From positions 1-64,000 of the forward strand of contig CAIQCB010000009.1 of the NCBI GenBank assembly GCA_903870245.1: a stretch of 64,000 nucleotides of DNA, read 5' to 3'. Origin of the DNA: an uncultured Methylocystaceae bacterium. GTDB lineage: Bacteria; Pseudomonadota; Alphaproteobacteria; Rhizobiales; Beijerinckiaceae. The position numbers were made by a program, and so were the translations under genes. Positions 31,835 to 42,282 of this stretch are shown in pieces (within the stretch, counting starts at the first letter, position 1; each line of letters opens with the position of its first letter). The notes beneath the pieces are model-generated. The model had not been told where the DNA came from. It worked only from the letters and a program-made list of their open reading frames with translations, and did no database searches.

Positions 31835-34099
31835 ATGAGTCAATCTTCAGGCGTCGAGAACAGGAAAACGGGTGTGACAGAAAACGTGGTTGCAACTGGC
31901 GATACGAGCAGCGAGGCTGCTGGCATTGAGGTAATGGACCCCGCCGGTGAACTGCTAGCGTATCCAGACGCGCTTGTTGACTCCCCCAAACGATTTATCA
32001 ATCGTGAATTATCTTGGCTGGAGTTCAACCGGCGTGTGTTGCAGGAGGCCTCCAATCGCAACCATCCATTGCTTGAACAATTACGCTTCCTATCGATATC
32101 GGCCAATAATCTTGATGAATTTTTTATGGTCCGTGTCGCGGGTCTGCGCGGACAGATGCGCTCGGGGATGACTGCGCTCTCTCAGGATGGGCTGACGCCC
32201 GCCGAGCAGCTTGTCAAAATCACCGAGCGCTCAACCCGTCTGACAAATGAGCAGTTAAGACGCTGGCGCGATCTGCGTCGCGAACTCCACGAGGCGGGAA
32301 TCAGCATTATCGAACCCGCCGATCTCTCGAAGCCCGAATTGCTTTGGCTGGAAGAGCACTTCCTTAATCGCATTTTTCCGGTTTTAACGCCGCTCGCCGT
32401 CGATCCGGCGCATCCGTTTCCTTTCATTCCAAATCTTGGGTCGACGCTGGCGCTGGAGCTGGTGCGGCCCGGCGATCGCAAAACGCTACAGGCGCTTGTG
32501 CGTCTTCCTGCGAAAATCGAGCGTTTTGTTAAATTACCCGAAAGCGGCGACGGGCGTGAGCGTTTCATCCTGCTTGAAACGCTGATCGCGATTAACGCAC
32601 AGCGGCTTTTTCCCGGTTATCTCTTGCGTGGGCAGGGGTTATTTCGTGTAATTCGCGACAGCGATCTTGAAGTCGAGGAAGAGGCCGAAGATCTCGTTCT
32701 GTTGTTTGAAACCGCGCTCAAGCGTCGACGACGCGGGTCAGTGATCCGTCTTGAGGTCGCCGCGGACATGCCGGAAAGTCTTCGTGCGCTGGTCGCAGAC
32801 GAACTCGATGTGGCTCCGACGGAGACCTTCGAGATTGACGGCATGCTAGCCTTGATTGATCTATCCGAACTTGTGGCGCGGGACCGCCCTGATCTCAAAT
32901 TCAAACCCTACAATCCCCGCTTTCCCGAGCGCGTTCGTGATAATGGCGGCGATTGCTTTCCGGCTATCAAACAGAAAGACCTCGCGGTCCACCACCCCTA
33001 TGAGTCCTTTGACGTTGTCGTGCAGTTTCTTCAACAGGCGGCGCGAGATCCCAATGTCATTGCCATCAAACAGACTCTCTATCGAACCTCCAACAACAGT
33101 CCGATCGTGCGCGCGCTGGTCGAGGCGGCGGAGGCTGGCAAGTCCGTCACCGCACTTGTCGAACTGAAAGCGCGCTTTGATGAGGAAGCGAACATCCGTT
33201 GGGCGCGCGATCTGGAACGCGCCGGCGCGCAGGTCGTCTTCGGTTTTATCGAACTCAAAACCCATGCCAAACTCTCGTTGGTAGTGCGGCGTGAAGGCGC
33301 CGGTCTTGTTACCTACTGCCATGTCGGTACGGGAAATTACCACCCGGTCACGGCGCGTGTTTATACCGATATTTCGGTGTTCACCGCCGATCCGGTGATT
33401 GGTCGCGATGTGTCGAGGATTTTTAATTATATCACAGGTTACGCCGAGCCTGCCGGCCTGGAGCGGATGGCGGTGTCGCCGATATCTCTCAAAAAAAAAT
33501 TGCTGGAGCATATCGAACAGGAAATTGCACATGTTAAAGCCGGCAAAACCGGTTCGATATGGGCGAAGTGCAATGCGCTTGTCGATCCGGAAATCATTGA
33601 CGCTTTTTATACAGCTTCGCGTGCTGGAGTCTCTATTGATCTGGTTGTGCGCGGCATCTGCTGCCTGAGACCGGGTGTTCCAGGCTTATCGGAGAATATT
33701 CGCGTCAAGTCCATTGTTGGCCGGTTTCTTGAGCATGCGCGCGTATACGCCTTTGGCGGCGGTTACCCATTGCCGCACACACGGGCTCATGTCTATATCT
33801 CCTCGGCTGATCTGATGACGCGAAATCTCGACCGGCGCGTCGAATCTCTCCTCCCGATCGTCAATCCCACTGTGCATCAGCAATTACTCGACCAGATCAT
33901 GGTCGCCAATCTGATGGATAACCAGCAAAGCTACCGGGTAATGCCTGATGGCTCGTCGCAGCGTATGTCGCCTGCGGAAGGCGAAGAGCCATTTAACGCA
34001 CACCAGTATTTTATGACGCACCCCAGCCTTTCAGGTCGAGGCAAGTCGCTGAAGGATTGGCGACCGCGCTCTCTCGTGAAGAAATCCAAAAATGCTTAA
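31835..34099 (+). CDS. ppk1: polyphosphate kinase 1 (start trimmed)
   Basis: [85 protein letters not shown]. Confidence 0.97.
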   Translation: MSQSSGVENRKTGVTENVVATGDTSSEAAGIEVMDPAGELLAYPDALVDSPKRFINRELSWLEFNRRVLQEASNRNHPLLEQLRFLSISANNLDEFFMVRVAGLRGQMRSGMTALSQDGLTPAEQLVKITERSTRLTNEQLRRWRDLRRELHEAGISIIEPADLSKPELLWLEEHFLNRIFPVLTPLAVDPAHPFPFIPNLGSTLALELVRPGDRKTLQALVRLPAKIERFVKLPESGDGRERFILLETLIAINAQRLFPGYLLRGQGLFRVIRDSDLEVEEEAEDLVLLFETALKRRRRGSVIRLEVAADMPESLRALVADELDVAPTETFEIDGMLALIDLSELVARDRPDLKFKPYNPRFPERVRDNGGDCFPAIKQKDLAVHHPYESFDVVVQFLQQAARDPNVIAIKQTLYRTSNNSPIVRALVEAAEAGKSVTALVELKARFDEEANIRWARDLERAGAQVVFGFIELKTHAKLSLVVRREGAGLVTYCHVGTGNYHPVTARVYTDISVFTADPVIGRDVSRIFNYITGYAEPAGLERMAVSPISLKKKLLEHIEQEIAHVKAGKTGSIWAKCNALVDPEIIDAFYTASRAGVSIDLVVRGICCLRPGVPGLSENIRVKSIVGRFLEHARVYAFGGGYPLPHTRAHVYISSADLMTRNLDRRVESLLPIVNPTVHQQLLDQIMVANLMDNQQSYRVMPDGSSQRMSPAEGEEPFNAHQYFMTHPSLSGRGKSLKDWRPRSLVKKSKNA

Positions 34100-35627
34100 A
34101 TCATTTTTGCGCGCGCGGCCGGCGCCAACCTCGACGGAAGCGCCATCGATCAAGCCGGTCGCTATAGTCGATATCGGCTCCAATTCTGTACGCCTTGTCG
34201 TGTACCAATCCCTGTCTCGCGCACCGACGCCGATTTTCAACGAGAAAGCAATGTGCGGTCTCGGCCGGGGGGTGTTGACCACGGGTCGCTTACCGGAGGA
34301 AGGCGTTGACAAGGCGATGAAGGCCCTGCGACGTTATCGAGCGTTGTGCGACATGATGAACGTCAGCCGGGTCGAAGCCATCGCCACCGCCGCTGCGCGG
34401 GACGCTGAAAATGGCGCCGCCTTTCTCGATGCGGCAAGCAAGGTGATCGGCTGCGATATTCAACTCTTGTCCGGTCGCCGCGAAGCGGAGCTTTCGGCTC
34501 TGGGCGTGGTGTCCGCCATCCACAATCCTGACGGCGTTGTCGGCGATCTCGGCGGAGGTTCGCTTGAATTGATCGATGTGAAGGAAGAAGAGATTGGCAA
34601 GGGCATGACCCTGCCGCTCGGCGGCCTCGCCTTGATGGACGCTTCACGCCGTTCGCCCCGTGACGCCATCAAAATCGCCCGAAAGGCAATCGCCACCGCC
34701 AAGCCGCTCGAACATCTCAAGGGGCGCACCTTTTACGCAGTCGGCGGCACCTGGCGCTCGCTGGCAAAGCTACATATGAAACAGCGCCATTATCCGCTTG
34801 GCGTGATGCATAACTATCGCATCCAGACAAGCGAGGCGGCCGACTTCGCCGAACTCGTCGAATATATCGATAGCGACGCGATTGAGGATATCGATGTCGT
34901 TTCGGCGGCCCGTCGTCCCTTGCTCGCCTATGGCGCAATTGTGCTCGACGAAATCATCCGCCGCGCCCGGCCGCGCGAGATTGTGATTTCCGCCGCTGGC
35001 GTACGCGAGGGTCTGATTTACGACAGGCTTACGCCTGTTGAACGCGCCGTAGATCCCTTGTTGTTCGCTTCGAGAGAGGTGGAGTCGATCTTCGCGCGTG
35101 CGCCCGGTTACGGCGACGAATTGATTGGTTGGGTTGATGACTTCATGCGCTCCGGCCTCATCGACGAAACTGTTGAGGAAAAACGGCTGCGTCATGCCGC
35201 CTGCCTGCTCTCCGATATCGCGTGGCGGGCGCATCCCGAATATCGCGCCCAGCGCGCCTTGAATGTGGTGACCCAGGGACCCTTTTTGTCGATCGATCAC
35301 CCTGGCAGGGCTTTTTTGTCGATGGCCATTGTTTTGCGTCACGAAGGACCGGAGGGCGACGACGCCATTGCGGAACTACGAAGTATATTGACGACCCGAC
35401 TGTTTTTGCGCGCCCGCGTCCTCGGCGCAGCGATGCGCGTCGCCTATCTGCTCTCAGCGTCGATGCCTGGGGTATTGCCGCGCACCACGATGCGTTTGGC
35501 CGAAGCTAGCCTGAAGCTTTCCCTGCCGTCCGAACTCGCTGATCTTGCCAGTGACAGGGTGCTTAATCGCCTTAAATCTTTGGGTCGACTGCTCGGCGTT
35601 GAAGCGGAACTGACCATACAGGGATAA
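34092..35627 (+). CDS. ppx: exopolyphosphatase / Ppx-GppA phosphatase
   Basis: [30 protein letters not shown]; overlaps ppk1 by 8 bp. Confidence 0.94.
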   Translation: MLKSFLRARPAPTSTEAPSIKPVAIVDIGSNSVRLVVYQSLSRAPTPIFNEKAMCGLGRGVLTTGRLPEEGVDKAMKALRRYRALCDMMNVSRVEAIATAAARDAENGAAFLDAASKVIGCDIQLLSGRREAELSALGVVSAIHNPDGVVGDLGGGSLELIDVKEEEIGKGMTLPLGGLALMDASRRSPRDAIKIARKAIATAKPLEHLKGRTFYAVGGTWRSLAKLHMKQRHYPLGVMHNYRIQTSEAADFAELVEYIDSDAIEDIDVVSAARRPLLAYGAIVLDEIIRRARPREIVISAAGVREGLIYDRLTPVERAVDPLLFASREVESIFARAPGYGDELIGWVDDFMRSGLIDETVEEKRLRHAACLLSDIAWRAHPEYRAQRALNVVTQGPFLSIDHPGRAFLSMAIVLRHEGPEGDDAIAELRSILTTRLFLRARVLGAAMRVAYLLSASMPGVLPRTTMRLAEASLKLSLPSELADLASDRVLNRLKSLGRLLGVEAELTIQG

Positions 35628-35642
35628 ATCTTGCCATTCGGA

Positions 35643-35831
35643 CTACTGACGTCTTGATTGGTGGTTCCGTCCCTCAATGGTTTTGCCAGAATAGGCTAGC
35701 GGCTCACGACTGTTCTGAAAATAGGGCGAGCCAATTAAAGCAGCAAGCGCCAGTGTAAGGACCCAAATGGCCGAAGGAACCATCGTTTCCTTCATCGATT
35801 TATCCAAACGAGACATGTTTCTCCCCGTCAA
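35643..35831 (-). CDS. small hypothetical membrane protein
   Basis: 62 aa ORF with one TM segment VPSAIWVLTLALAALIGSPYF. Confidence 0.45.
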   Translation of the reverse strand: MTGRNMSRLDKSMKETMVPSAIWVLTLALAALIGSPYFQNSREPLAYSGKTIEGRNHQSRRQ

Positions 35832-35903
35832 TTAAACAACCTTGCATTACAAGGGTAATGGATGCGATGCTGGTTGTTCCCGGCATCGCTCCTGTCGCGA
35901 TTA

Positions 35904-36197
35904 TCAGAACAGATGAGGTTCTTGATTATAATATTGTTTAAAATCGAAGGGTTTTAGCTGCGCGCGACACGCTTTGCTGATTTGCGCGCCATGCTGGCGA
36001 AGGCAATCCTCCATCTCGTGCTGCCACATGATGTCGTCATTGCAATATTTGGCTGCGTCTTTGGCGCAGGCGTCGATCTCAGCTGCCCCGCCTTCGCCGG
36101 CGCTGTAATCTCTTGCAGAGGCATGATCGCCGAATAACGCCAGCGTCATAAGACCGAGGAATACGGCCACAAGCCGGCCAAGCCTGGATAATGTCAT
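35904..36197 (-). CDS. small exported Cys-rich protein, GLG1/Cys-rich-repeat-like (paralogue A)
   Basis: Signal peptide; DACAKDAAKYCNDDIMWQHEMEDCLRQHGAQISKACRAQLKPFDFKQYYN; similar to 36224..36574 and 40991..41281. Confidence 0.8.
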   Translation of the reverse strand: MTLSRLGRLVAVFLGLMTLALFGDHASARDYSAGEGGAAEIDACAKDAAKYCNDDIMWQHEMEDCLRQHGAQISKACRAQLKPFDFKQYYNQEPHLF

Positions 36198-36223
36198 CGT
36201 CTGTTCCTTCTCTGGGTTTAGAA

Positions 36224-36574
36224 TCAAGAGTTTGTTCCTGATTTGCGGGAGATCCCTGAAACCTGGACATCGGGCGAAAGCCATTTTTTGCTGTGATATT
36301 TACGAAAGTCTGTATTCTCCATGTGAGAACGACAAGCCGGCGTTAGATGCGCAATATGGCTTTGCAGACAATTTTCAAGCTCGAAGAGAAGCGGCGCCCA
36401 AGCTCTGCAATATTTGTTAATATCCTTGAGGCAATCGCCAAATTGCTGCCCATCATCATTATCTGTGTTGGGATCGTAGGAATGTTGCTGCGCCAGTGCA
36501 GATTCTGGGTTCGAGATAATTAACGTAGAACAAAGAATCATAATAAAGGAAATGGCCGCGAAACATTTCGACAT
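36224..36574 (-). CDS. small exported Cys-rich protein, GLG1/Cys-rich-repeat-like (paralogue B)
   Basis: Signal peptide; FGDCLKDINKYCRAWAPLLFELENCLQSHIAHLTPACRSHMENTDFRKYHSKKW; start trimmed to MSKCF. Confidence 0.78.
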   Translation of the reverse strand: MSKCFAAISFIMILCSTLIISNPESALAQQHSYDPNTDNDDGQQFGDCLKDINKYCRAWAPLLFELENCLQSHIAHLTPACRSHMENTDFRKYHSKKWLSPDVQVSGISRKSGTNS

Positions 36575-36877
36575 TTTGGAAAATCCAGATAATGAGGAAA
36601 AGTAATTTGGTTTATTGAGCGTTTCTTGGAATAAATGGCATTTGCGTCTCCATTTTAAGGAGATTTTTAACAAATCCAAATAATAACTAGGAATAGAGTT
36701 TGTGGATGATGCCATGAGAGAATGCCCATGGTCCGTATTATTATTCGAGGTATTATTAAATGTAATTGAAAGATCTAAACTTATTACAGATTTGTCTCTG
36801 ACAGGACCCGAGAGAGTCGGAGACAAACAGTAAAAATATCTGATTGGTTTCGGGATGATCATCATAAGCCTGCTTCT

Positions 36878-37591
36878 TTAGCAATCTTTGAGATTGCTCT
36901 CTCGACATTTCTTTGACATTTCATTGACCTTTGTAAACTCTTCCTTATTTAGAGTTTTAAAAGACAATTCCCGCAAACTTGATTTTTCAGATGGTGAATA
37001 TGACGGAGAGTCTGTTGCGATAAAGGTCCACATCGCACCTTTTAGCACGTCCCTGTTCGTCCCCTGGCCAAAAGCATACATGGTTCCCAAATTTAGCTGA
37101 GCTTCTGGATCACCATTTGACGCAGCGATTTTCATCCATTTGAAGGCTTCCCTGAAATCTTGGGGGACGCCGTTTCCCTCATAAAACATGGCTGCAACGC
37201 CAGCCTGCGCGGGCGGGACGCCTTGTCCGGCAGCGGATAGCAACCACTTCATTGCTTCATGGTAATTTTGAGTAACAACTTCACCATCCATATACATTGA
37301 ACCGAGATTGAATTGCGCGGAAGCCAGCCCCTTTTTTGCTGCTTCAGTTGTCCAGTGAACGCCCAGTTTTATATCGCGCGGCGTGCCTCGTCCAAAGAGG
37401 TATAACGCCCCGAGTTCGCCCTGCGCCCGGACATCGCCTTTTTCGGCAAGGGGTTTCAATAATTTGAATGCATTTGTGAAATCGTTTTTCTTGGAGGCCT
37501 CCAAGGCGGAGATATAGTCGTCACATTTCGCCTCGATGGAGTAAAGGCAAACAAAAATTTGTAATGCAAAAAACCAATATCTGTCGATCAT
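36878..37591 (-). CDS. Sel1-repeat (TPR-like) exported protein
   Basis: Three to four Sel1 repeats, e.g. AQFNLGSMYMDGEVVTQNYHEAMKWLLSAAGQG; N-terminal hydrophobic signal; start trimmed. Confidence 0.85.
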   Translation of the reverse strand: MIDRYWFFALQIFVCLYSIEAKCDDYISALEASKKNDFTNAFKLLKPLAEKGDVRAQGELGALYLFGRGTPRDIKLGVHWTTEAAKKGLASAQFNLGSMYMDGEVVTQNYHEAMKWLLSAAGQGVPPAQAGVAAMFYEGNGVPQDFREAFKWMKIAASNGDPEAQLNLGTMYAFGQGTNRDVLKGAMWTFIATDSPSYSPSEKSSLRELSFKTLNKEEFTKVNEMSKKCRESNLKDC

Positions 37592-37719
37592 GTAAAGCTC
37601 CACAATCGTATTATTCGTCCGTTTAGCTGACGGAACGAAGATTTGTATATTATCGACTCCGGGCAAGTCCATGCCCGGAGTCGGTATGTTGGACATTGAT
37701 CTATCGCGACACTGTCGCT

Positions 37720-38652
37720 TCAGTATTTGGCGACCACAGCTGCGGGAGCCGAATAAAAGTGATAATTGACGCCGGCTCTAACAAGATTGCCTGTTAAGCG
37801 CGGATTGATCGTTGATGAAGTCCAAAGCGCCGTCGAAGTTCCGACAGCAGCGCCTGCCCCCAGTGGTCCGGCATAGGAATTGAGGTTCAAATCGGCGCTG
37901 CCAAGGTCGTAATAAAGATATTCAACTTTGGCCGACCAGTTCTGCATGAACATCCATTCGGCTCCACCGCCTGCGGTCCAGCCAACCTGAACCTCAGAGA
38001 TATTTGCGTTGGCGAAGGCGGACTGGTTCAGCGCACCTGCGGTATTAAAGCCAAATTGAGCAAGATCGACGCTATAGGTGACATTGCCATAAGCAAGACC
38101 GCCCGTGCCGAAAACGAGCAGGTTCGGCATTGCGAGATAGCCAACGCGCCCACGAACTGTTCCAAGAAAGTTCATGTTGCCATTGCCGCTGAGTGAATTC
38201 CAGACTGAGCCGCCCGTAGAGACTGGCCAGATGTTATTGACGACGCGCGTGGTGTTTCCCGTCGGGACAACGCCCTGTATGTCGGCTTCGAAGCCCGCGA
38301 CAAGATTGCCGTTCAAGTATCCCGGTTGCCAATTGTAGCCGAGTTGCAGGCCACCGATAAAGCCGTTGGTGCTGCCGACATTCAGCGGACCATTCAATGA
38401 GGTCCAGAAAATGTCTCGATCCGGATGAGCTGCCTGAAACCGCGATGAGACCGGGTAAGTTGTCACCTGGGTGGAGCCGCCATTGGACCAGGTTCCGCCT
38501 GCGTTGACGCCGACATAAAACCCTTTCCACATGGGCGCCGGCGGCGGTGGCGGCGGCGCTTTTGTTGTGGGCAGGTCGGCTGCGAAGCCGATGCTCGGTA
38601 GCAGCAGCGCCGTTACGCAGAGCACGGATTTGAGTTGCTTGTTCATTGTCAT
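37720..38652 (-). CDS. Omp25/Omp31-like outer-membrane beta-barrel protein
   Basis: Signal peptide ending FAADLPTTKAPPPPPPAPMWKGFYVGVNAGGTWSNGG; C-terminal RAGVNYHF. Confidence 0.9.
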   Translation of the reverse strand: MTMNKQLKSVLCVTALLLPSIGFAADLPTTKAPPPPPPAPMWKGFYVGVNAGGTWSNGGSTQVTTYPVSSRFQAAHPDRDIFWTSLNGPLNVGSTNGFIGGLQLGYNWQPGYLNGNLVAGFEADIQGVVPTGNTTRVVNNIWPVSTGGSVWNSLSGNGNMNFLGTVRGRVGYLAMPNLLVFGTGGLAYGNVTYSVDLAQFGFNTAGALNQSAFANANISEVQVGWTAGGGAEWMFMQNWSAKVEYLYYDLGSADLNLNSYAGPLGAGAAVGTSTALWTSSTINPRLTGNLVRAGVNYHFYSAPAAVVAKY

Positions 38653-38738
38653 TCTCCAAACTTGTAAATTTTTGTTGTTACGCAGTTACGATTTGACTTG
38701 TGCTTCGGGCGCCTGCGCGCTTGATATGCCATGCAGCT

Positions 38739-40535
38739 TTAGTAGTTCCACTGCAGCTGCCAGCGCAGAGTGTCGGCCTGGAACTGGCGATAGGGCGCAG
38801 CAGTAATATTCGTGCGATCAGATTTGTTGTAGCTTGCCGTAATCTCAACCTCGGGCAGCGGCTGGTATTCGATACCGACATCCCACTCATTCACACGATT
38901 CTGGGGCGCATTGACTTCATATTTGCTGAAGCCGTTGAAGTATTGATACTGGACATAGGGGAAGAAGGTGCCGAGACCAAAGTCCTTATCCTCATATTTG
39001 TAGTTGACGAGCACGTAACCGCCGTTAATCTTTTGTGAAGTGATCGCTGTCTGGGTGGCGTTTAGACCCGGGCTGACGCCCCAGTTCCACTCGGCCTGTA
39101 CGCCGAAGGGCTGGGGGTAAACCACGCCGGTGAGCGCAACGCGAGAGTCCTGAATTCCCTGACAGCCATTGGCGCAGGCCGGCGACCAACCCGTTGTGCG
39201 GGGCCAGTAGCCCAGATTGAAATTGCCCGGCACATCGTATCCCGGCGCAACAACTACAGGCAGGTAGGAATTACCGCCCGGCTGGAAGGCTGGCAGCATC
39301 ACATTGCCAGCCCAGTTGGTTCCCATGCCGAGAGAGGGACGAATAGCGCCGGTTATTGGGGAAACTCGCCCGGTATAACCCTGAATGGAGGCTTCAACGA
39401 CCTGCCCGCTTTCAAAAACGTAGGGGTAGGTCATGCGCGCAACGAGATGAGTGTTCTTATTCAGCTCGACGCGGTTTGCGCCCTGGCCGTTATAAACGCC
39501 GAACGCGAACATGCCGTAATCGCCTGAACCTTTAAGATTGTTTTTCACAAGATCGCGGAAGAGATGACGCATATCTTTCGGGGTATAGTAGAAGAACAGG
39601 CCGAGATCGCGTTCATCACGTGTTGCTGTGTTCAGCGCATCCGGACGATCGAGAGTCAGACGGTTTTGTGACGACTGCATGTTTGTAAAGCCGTAGGGAA
39701 CCTTTGACTGACCGGCGCGGACACGGAACTCCTTGTCATGATCAAAGTAAATATCGGCATAGGCGTCGCGAAGCTGAGCGAAGTTGCCGCCAGTAGCTGC
39801 GGCGTTGGTTCCGATCATTCCTTGATAATAGGCGTTTACTGGCTGATAGGGACCCTGAAAGACGCCGTAGTAGCCCGGCGCGATACCGCCGGCGCCGATG
39901 GGTCCTGAGGCCGGAGAGTTGACGGCCCCGAAAAATGTTGCCGCGTTCGAGTATCCGCCGGGAGGCGTGCTCGCGAAATCCGGCTGGATGTAGATATAGA
40001 GGTGATCAGAGACGTCGCCAGAGAAGATCAGACGCATCCGGCGGATCAGGAAGTTCGATCGGGGCCGCGCCGAGTTATCCGCCCAGTAGACATCGTTATT
40101 GGCGAATTCCGAATTCTGCAGGAAATTGGTGTAACGCATCTGGGTATAACCACGAATGCTGATGCGGTTATACCACTGCTGCAATGACGCCGACGGATCT
40201 GGCGCCGAGCCGCCCGCATAGCGTCCATCGGCGGAGGGGGCTGAGGGCGCGCCACGGGCGGTGCCAACTTCGCCCGGATTGCTGCCCGAGGTTCCCGTGC
40301 CAAGTATGCCCTGGCCTGTGCCCCGGGGATTATTCATGATCGGGTTTGCGTGGTGGCTATGGCTTCCGCCGCCCCGGGACTCGAGCTGTTGAATACGCTT
40401 TTGCTGCTGCAGCAGCAGAGCCTTCAATTCTTTCACATCGTCTTCGGTGCTGGCGTAGGCAAGATTATTGGCGCCGAAGGCGCAGATGCTGAACGCCGCC
40501 ACGATCAGGGCTCTGTGAGCAACGGAATGTTTCAT
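38739..40535 (-). CDS. phosphate-selective porin O/P-like outer-membrane porin
   Basis: Signal peptide, N-terminal coiled coil (DDVKELKALLLQQQKRIQQLESR), RISIRGYTQMRYTNF, FLIRRMRLIFSGDVSDHLYIYIQPDFA, FRVRAGQSKVPYGF; C-terminal WQLQWNY. Confidence 0.85.
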   Translation of the reverse strand: MKHSVAHRALIVAAFSICAFGANNLAYASTEDDVKELKALLLQQQKRIQQLESRGGGSHSHHANPIMNNPRGTGQGILGTGTSGSNPGEVGTARGAPSAPSADGRYAGGSAPDPSASLQQWYNRISIRGYTQMRYTNFLQNSEFANNDVYWADNSARPRSNFLIRRMRLIFSGDVSDHLYIYIQPDFASTPPGGYSNAATFFGAVNSPASGPIGAGGIAPGYYGVFQGPYQPVNAYYQGMIGTNAAATGGNFAQLRDAYADIYFDHDKEFRVRAGQSKVPYGFTNMQSSQNRLTLDRPDALNTATRDERDLGLFFYYTPKDMRHLFRDLVKNNLKGSGDYGMFAFGVYNGQGANRVELNKNTHLVARMTYPYVFESGQVVEASIQGYTGRVSPITGAIRPSLGMGTNWAGNVMLPAFQPGGNSYLPVVVAPGYDVPGNFNLGYWPRTTGWSPACANGCQGIQDSRVALTGVVYPQPFGVQAEWNWGVSPGLNATQTAITSQKINGGYVLVNYKYEDKDFGLGTFFPYVQYQYFNGFSKYEVNAPQNRVNEWDVGIEYQPLPEVEITASYNKSDRTNITAAPYRQFQADTLRWQLQWNY

Positions 40536-40990
40536 TGTCCAAACCTTCCTTTTTTTGTGGAGGTTGGTCCCCCACATGTTCATGGACGGATTACTCGGCG
40601 CGCTCTGTGACGATTAGATTACAAAACAGTCGAGCGGTATGTGACTGGACGAGCGCGTTGAGAGTTGTTGTCCGATGACAACAGCAGTGGCCCTTGAATG
40701 TTGTTTAAGACATTGTAAATAATGAATAAAAATAAACAGTGAGAAACGGCGACAAAACCCATGACAGGAGGCTTGTGTCATGAATTTCGCTAAATCATTG
40801 TAAGTATGAAGTCAGTCGAGGCCGTTCTCGCTTGTAAAGCTTGTCAGGCTGACGGATCGAGCATGTTTGGGGGATCATTGCCGCCGTCAGAGACAACGCA
40901 TGAGTTCTGCGGCGAGCAAAATCACTTCGCTCAACCCGTGTAATTTACTAGTTGCGGAGAGAAGAGTCAGTTTTCGAATCACTCAATCCA

Positions 40991-41281
40991 CTAATCGAAG
41001 AGATTATCCGCCTCATTATGATACTTGCGGAAGTCGGTTGGCGCGATTTGATCCTTGCAGGCGGGAGTGAGCTGCCGCGTGTGTCGGGACAGGCATAACT
41101 CCATTTCGAAAATAGCCATCACATTTCCGCCACAAAATCGGGCGGCGTCACTGGCGCAGGCTTCCTGTTCCTCGGTGATGTTCTCGGCAATGACCCCGGA
41201 ATAGGAATGTTGCTGGGCATGAGAGGGAAAGACAGCAAAAATCACGCCCGCACACAGACAGAAGAGATAAAACCTACGCAT
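40991..41281 (-). CDS. small exported Cys-rich protein, GLG1/Cys-rich-repeat-like (paralogue C)
   Basis: Signal peptide; EACASDAARFCGGNVMAIFEMELCLSRHTRQLTPACKDQIAPTDFRKYHNEADNLFD. Confidence 0.82.
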   Translation of the reverse strand: MRRFYLFCLCAGVIFAVFPSHAQQHSYSGVIAENITEEQEACASDAARFCGGNVMAIFEMELCLSRHTRQLTPACKDQIAPTDFRKYHNEADNLFD

Positions 41282-41344
41282 TGACAGGACTCCCGGGGGC
41301 GGCGGCGCACAATCTCGAATAACTGAACGCCCGCGATCTCTTGA

Positions 41345-42205
41345 TTATATGGACGCGTGATTTTCCGGCGCTGGAACTTTGGGCGGCGACGCGGGACGTC
41401 TGCTTTTTCTTTTGGCGATCAATGGGTCGTCAATGCTCAGACCATAGCCAATTCCTCTCACCGCACGAACGGCGTCTGTTCTGTTGGGGACAGTGAGCGC
41501 CTTGCGAAGTCTTCCCATCATGACGTCAATGGTGCGATAATCAATTTTATCCGGTTGTTCCCACAAGTGATTGATCAGTTCCTGCCGCGTAAAAATCTTT
41601 TTCGGCTCTCTTAGTAAAATCGCCAGCAACCTGAATTCGGCGTCGCGCAATTTTACAGGGGCGCCATGTCGGCGGACATCCCTCGCCTCAATGAGCATTT
41701 CAATGCCATTGTGCTTTAAGGCATTGCTGATTTCTTGTCCGTTGAGCACGAAATCGACCGGGGCGACTCTTCTGATAGTTTTCTTGCCTCCCGAGAAAAA
41801 GCTTTTTGTTCGAAGGAAACGCAGTTGGGCCCAGGCGCGCGTTACAAGTTCGACATCTGAAATGGGACGACCAAGGTAATCATCCGCTCCGACGGTAAGG
41901 ACACGGATTGCGTCAATTTCATTATGGGTATCGGAAATAACGATCACTCTGGTCTCATTGAGGGAAGCGTCAGACCTGATGCGGAGGCACAAATCCAGAC
42001 CGCTCAGGCCAACCGTTCCCCAGCTAACGATAATGATATTGGGAACGAATTGTTCGATCATGGAATAGGCTTCGGCGCTGTCCGCAGACCATTTGACCAG
42101 ATAGCCTTCATTTTCGAAACGCCGAAGCAGAGGCTCTGCGACCTCCTGGTTGTTCTCGATGAGCATTAATCTTGGCGCAAAACTCTGAAAACTATCCATA
42201 ATCAC
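41345..42205 (-). CDS. PhoB/OmpR-type winged-helix response regulator with degenerate receiver
   Basis: Receiver IIIVSWGTVGLSGLDLCLRIR...GADDYLGRPIS; C-terminal Trans_reg_C AEFRLLAILLREPKKIFTRQELINHLWEQPDKIDYRTIDVMMGRLRKAL...VRGIGYGL. Confidence 0.9.
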   Translation of the reverse strand: MIMDSFQSFAPRLMLIENNQEVAEPLLRRFENEGYLVKWSADSAEAYSMIEQFVPNIIIVSWGTVGLSGLDLCLRIRSDASLNETRVIVISDTHNEIDAIRVLTVGADDYLGRPISDVELVTRAWAQLRFLRTKSFFSGGKKTIRRVAPVDFVLNGQEISNALKHNGIEMLIEARDVRRHGAPVKLRDAEFRLLAILLREPKKIFTRQELINHLWEQPDKIDYRTIDVMMGRLRKALTVPNRTDAVRAVRGIGYGLSIDDPLIAKRKSRRPASPPKVPAPENHASI

Positions 42206-42282
42206 GAACCTCCGCCAATCGCTATGTCTATCAGGAGCGATATCGGACGAAACTGCCCGATGTCGCCGCTTCGGAACGTGAG

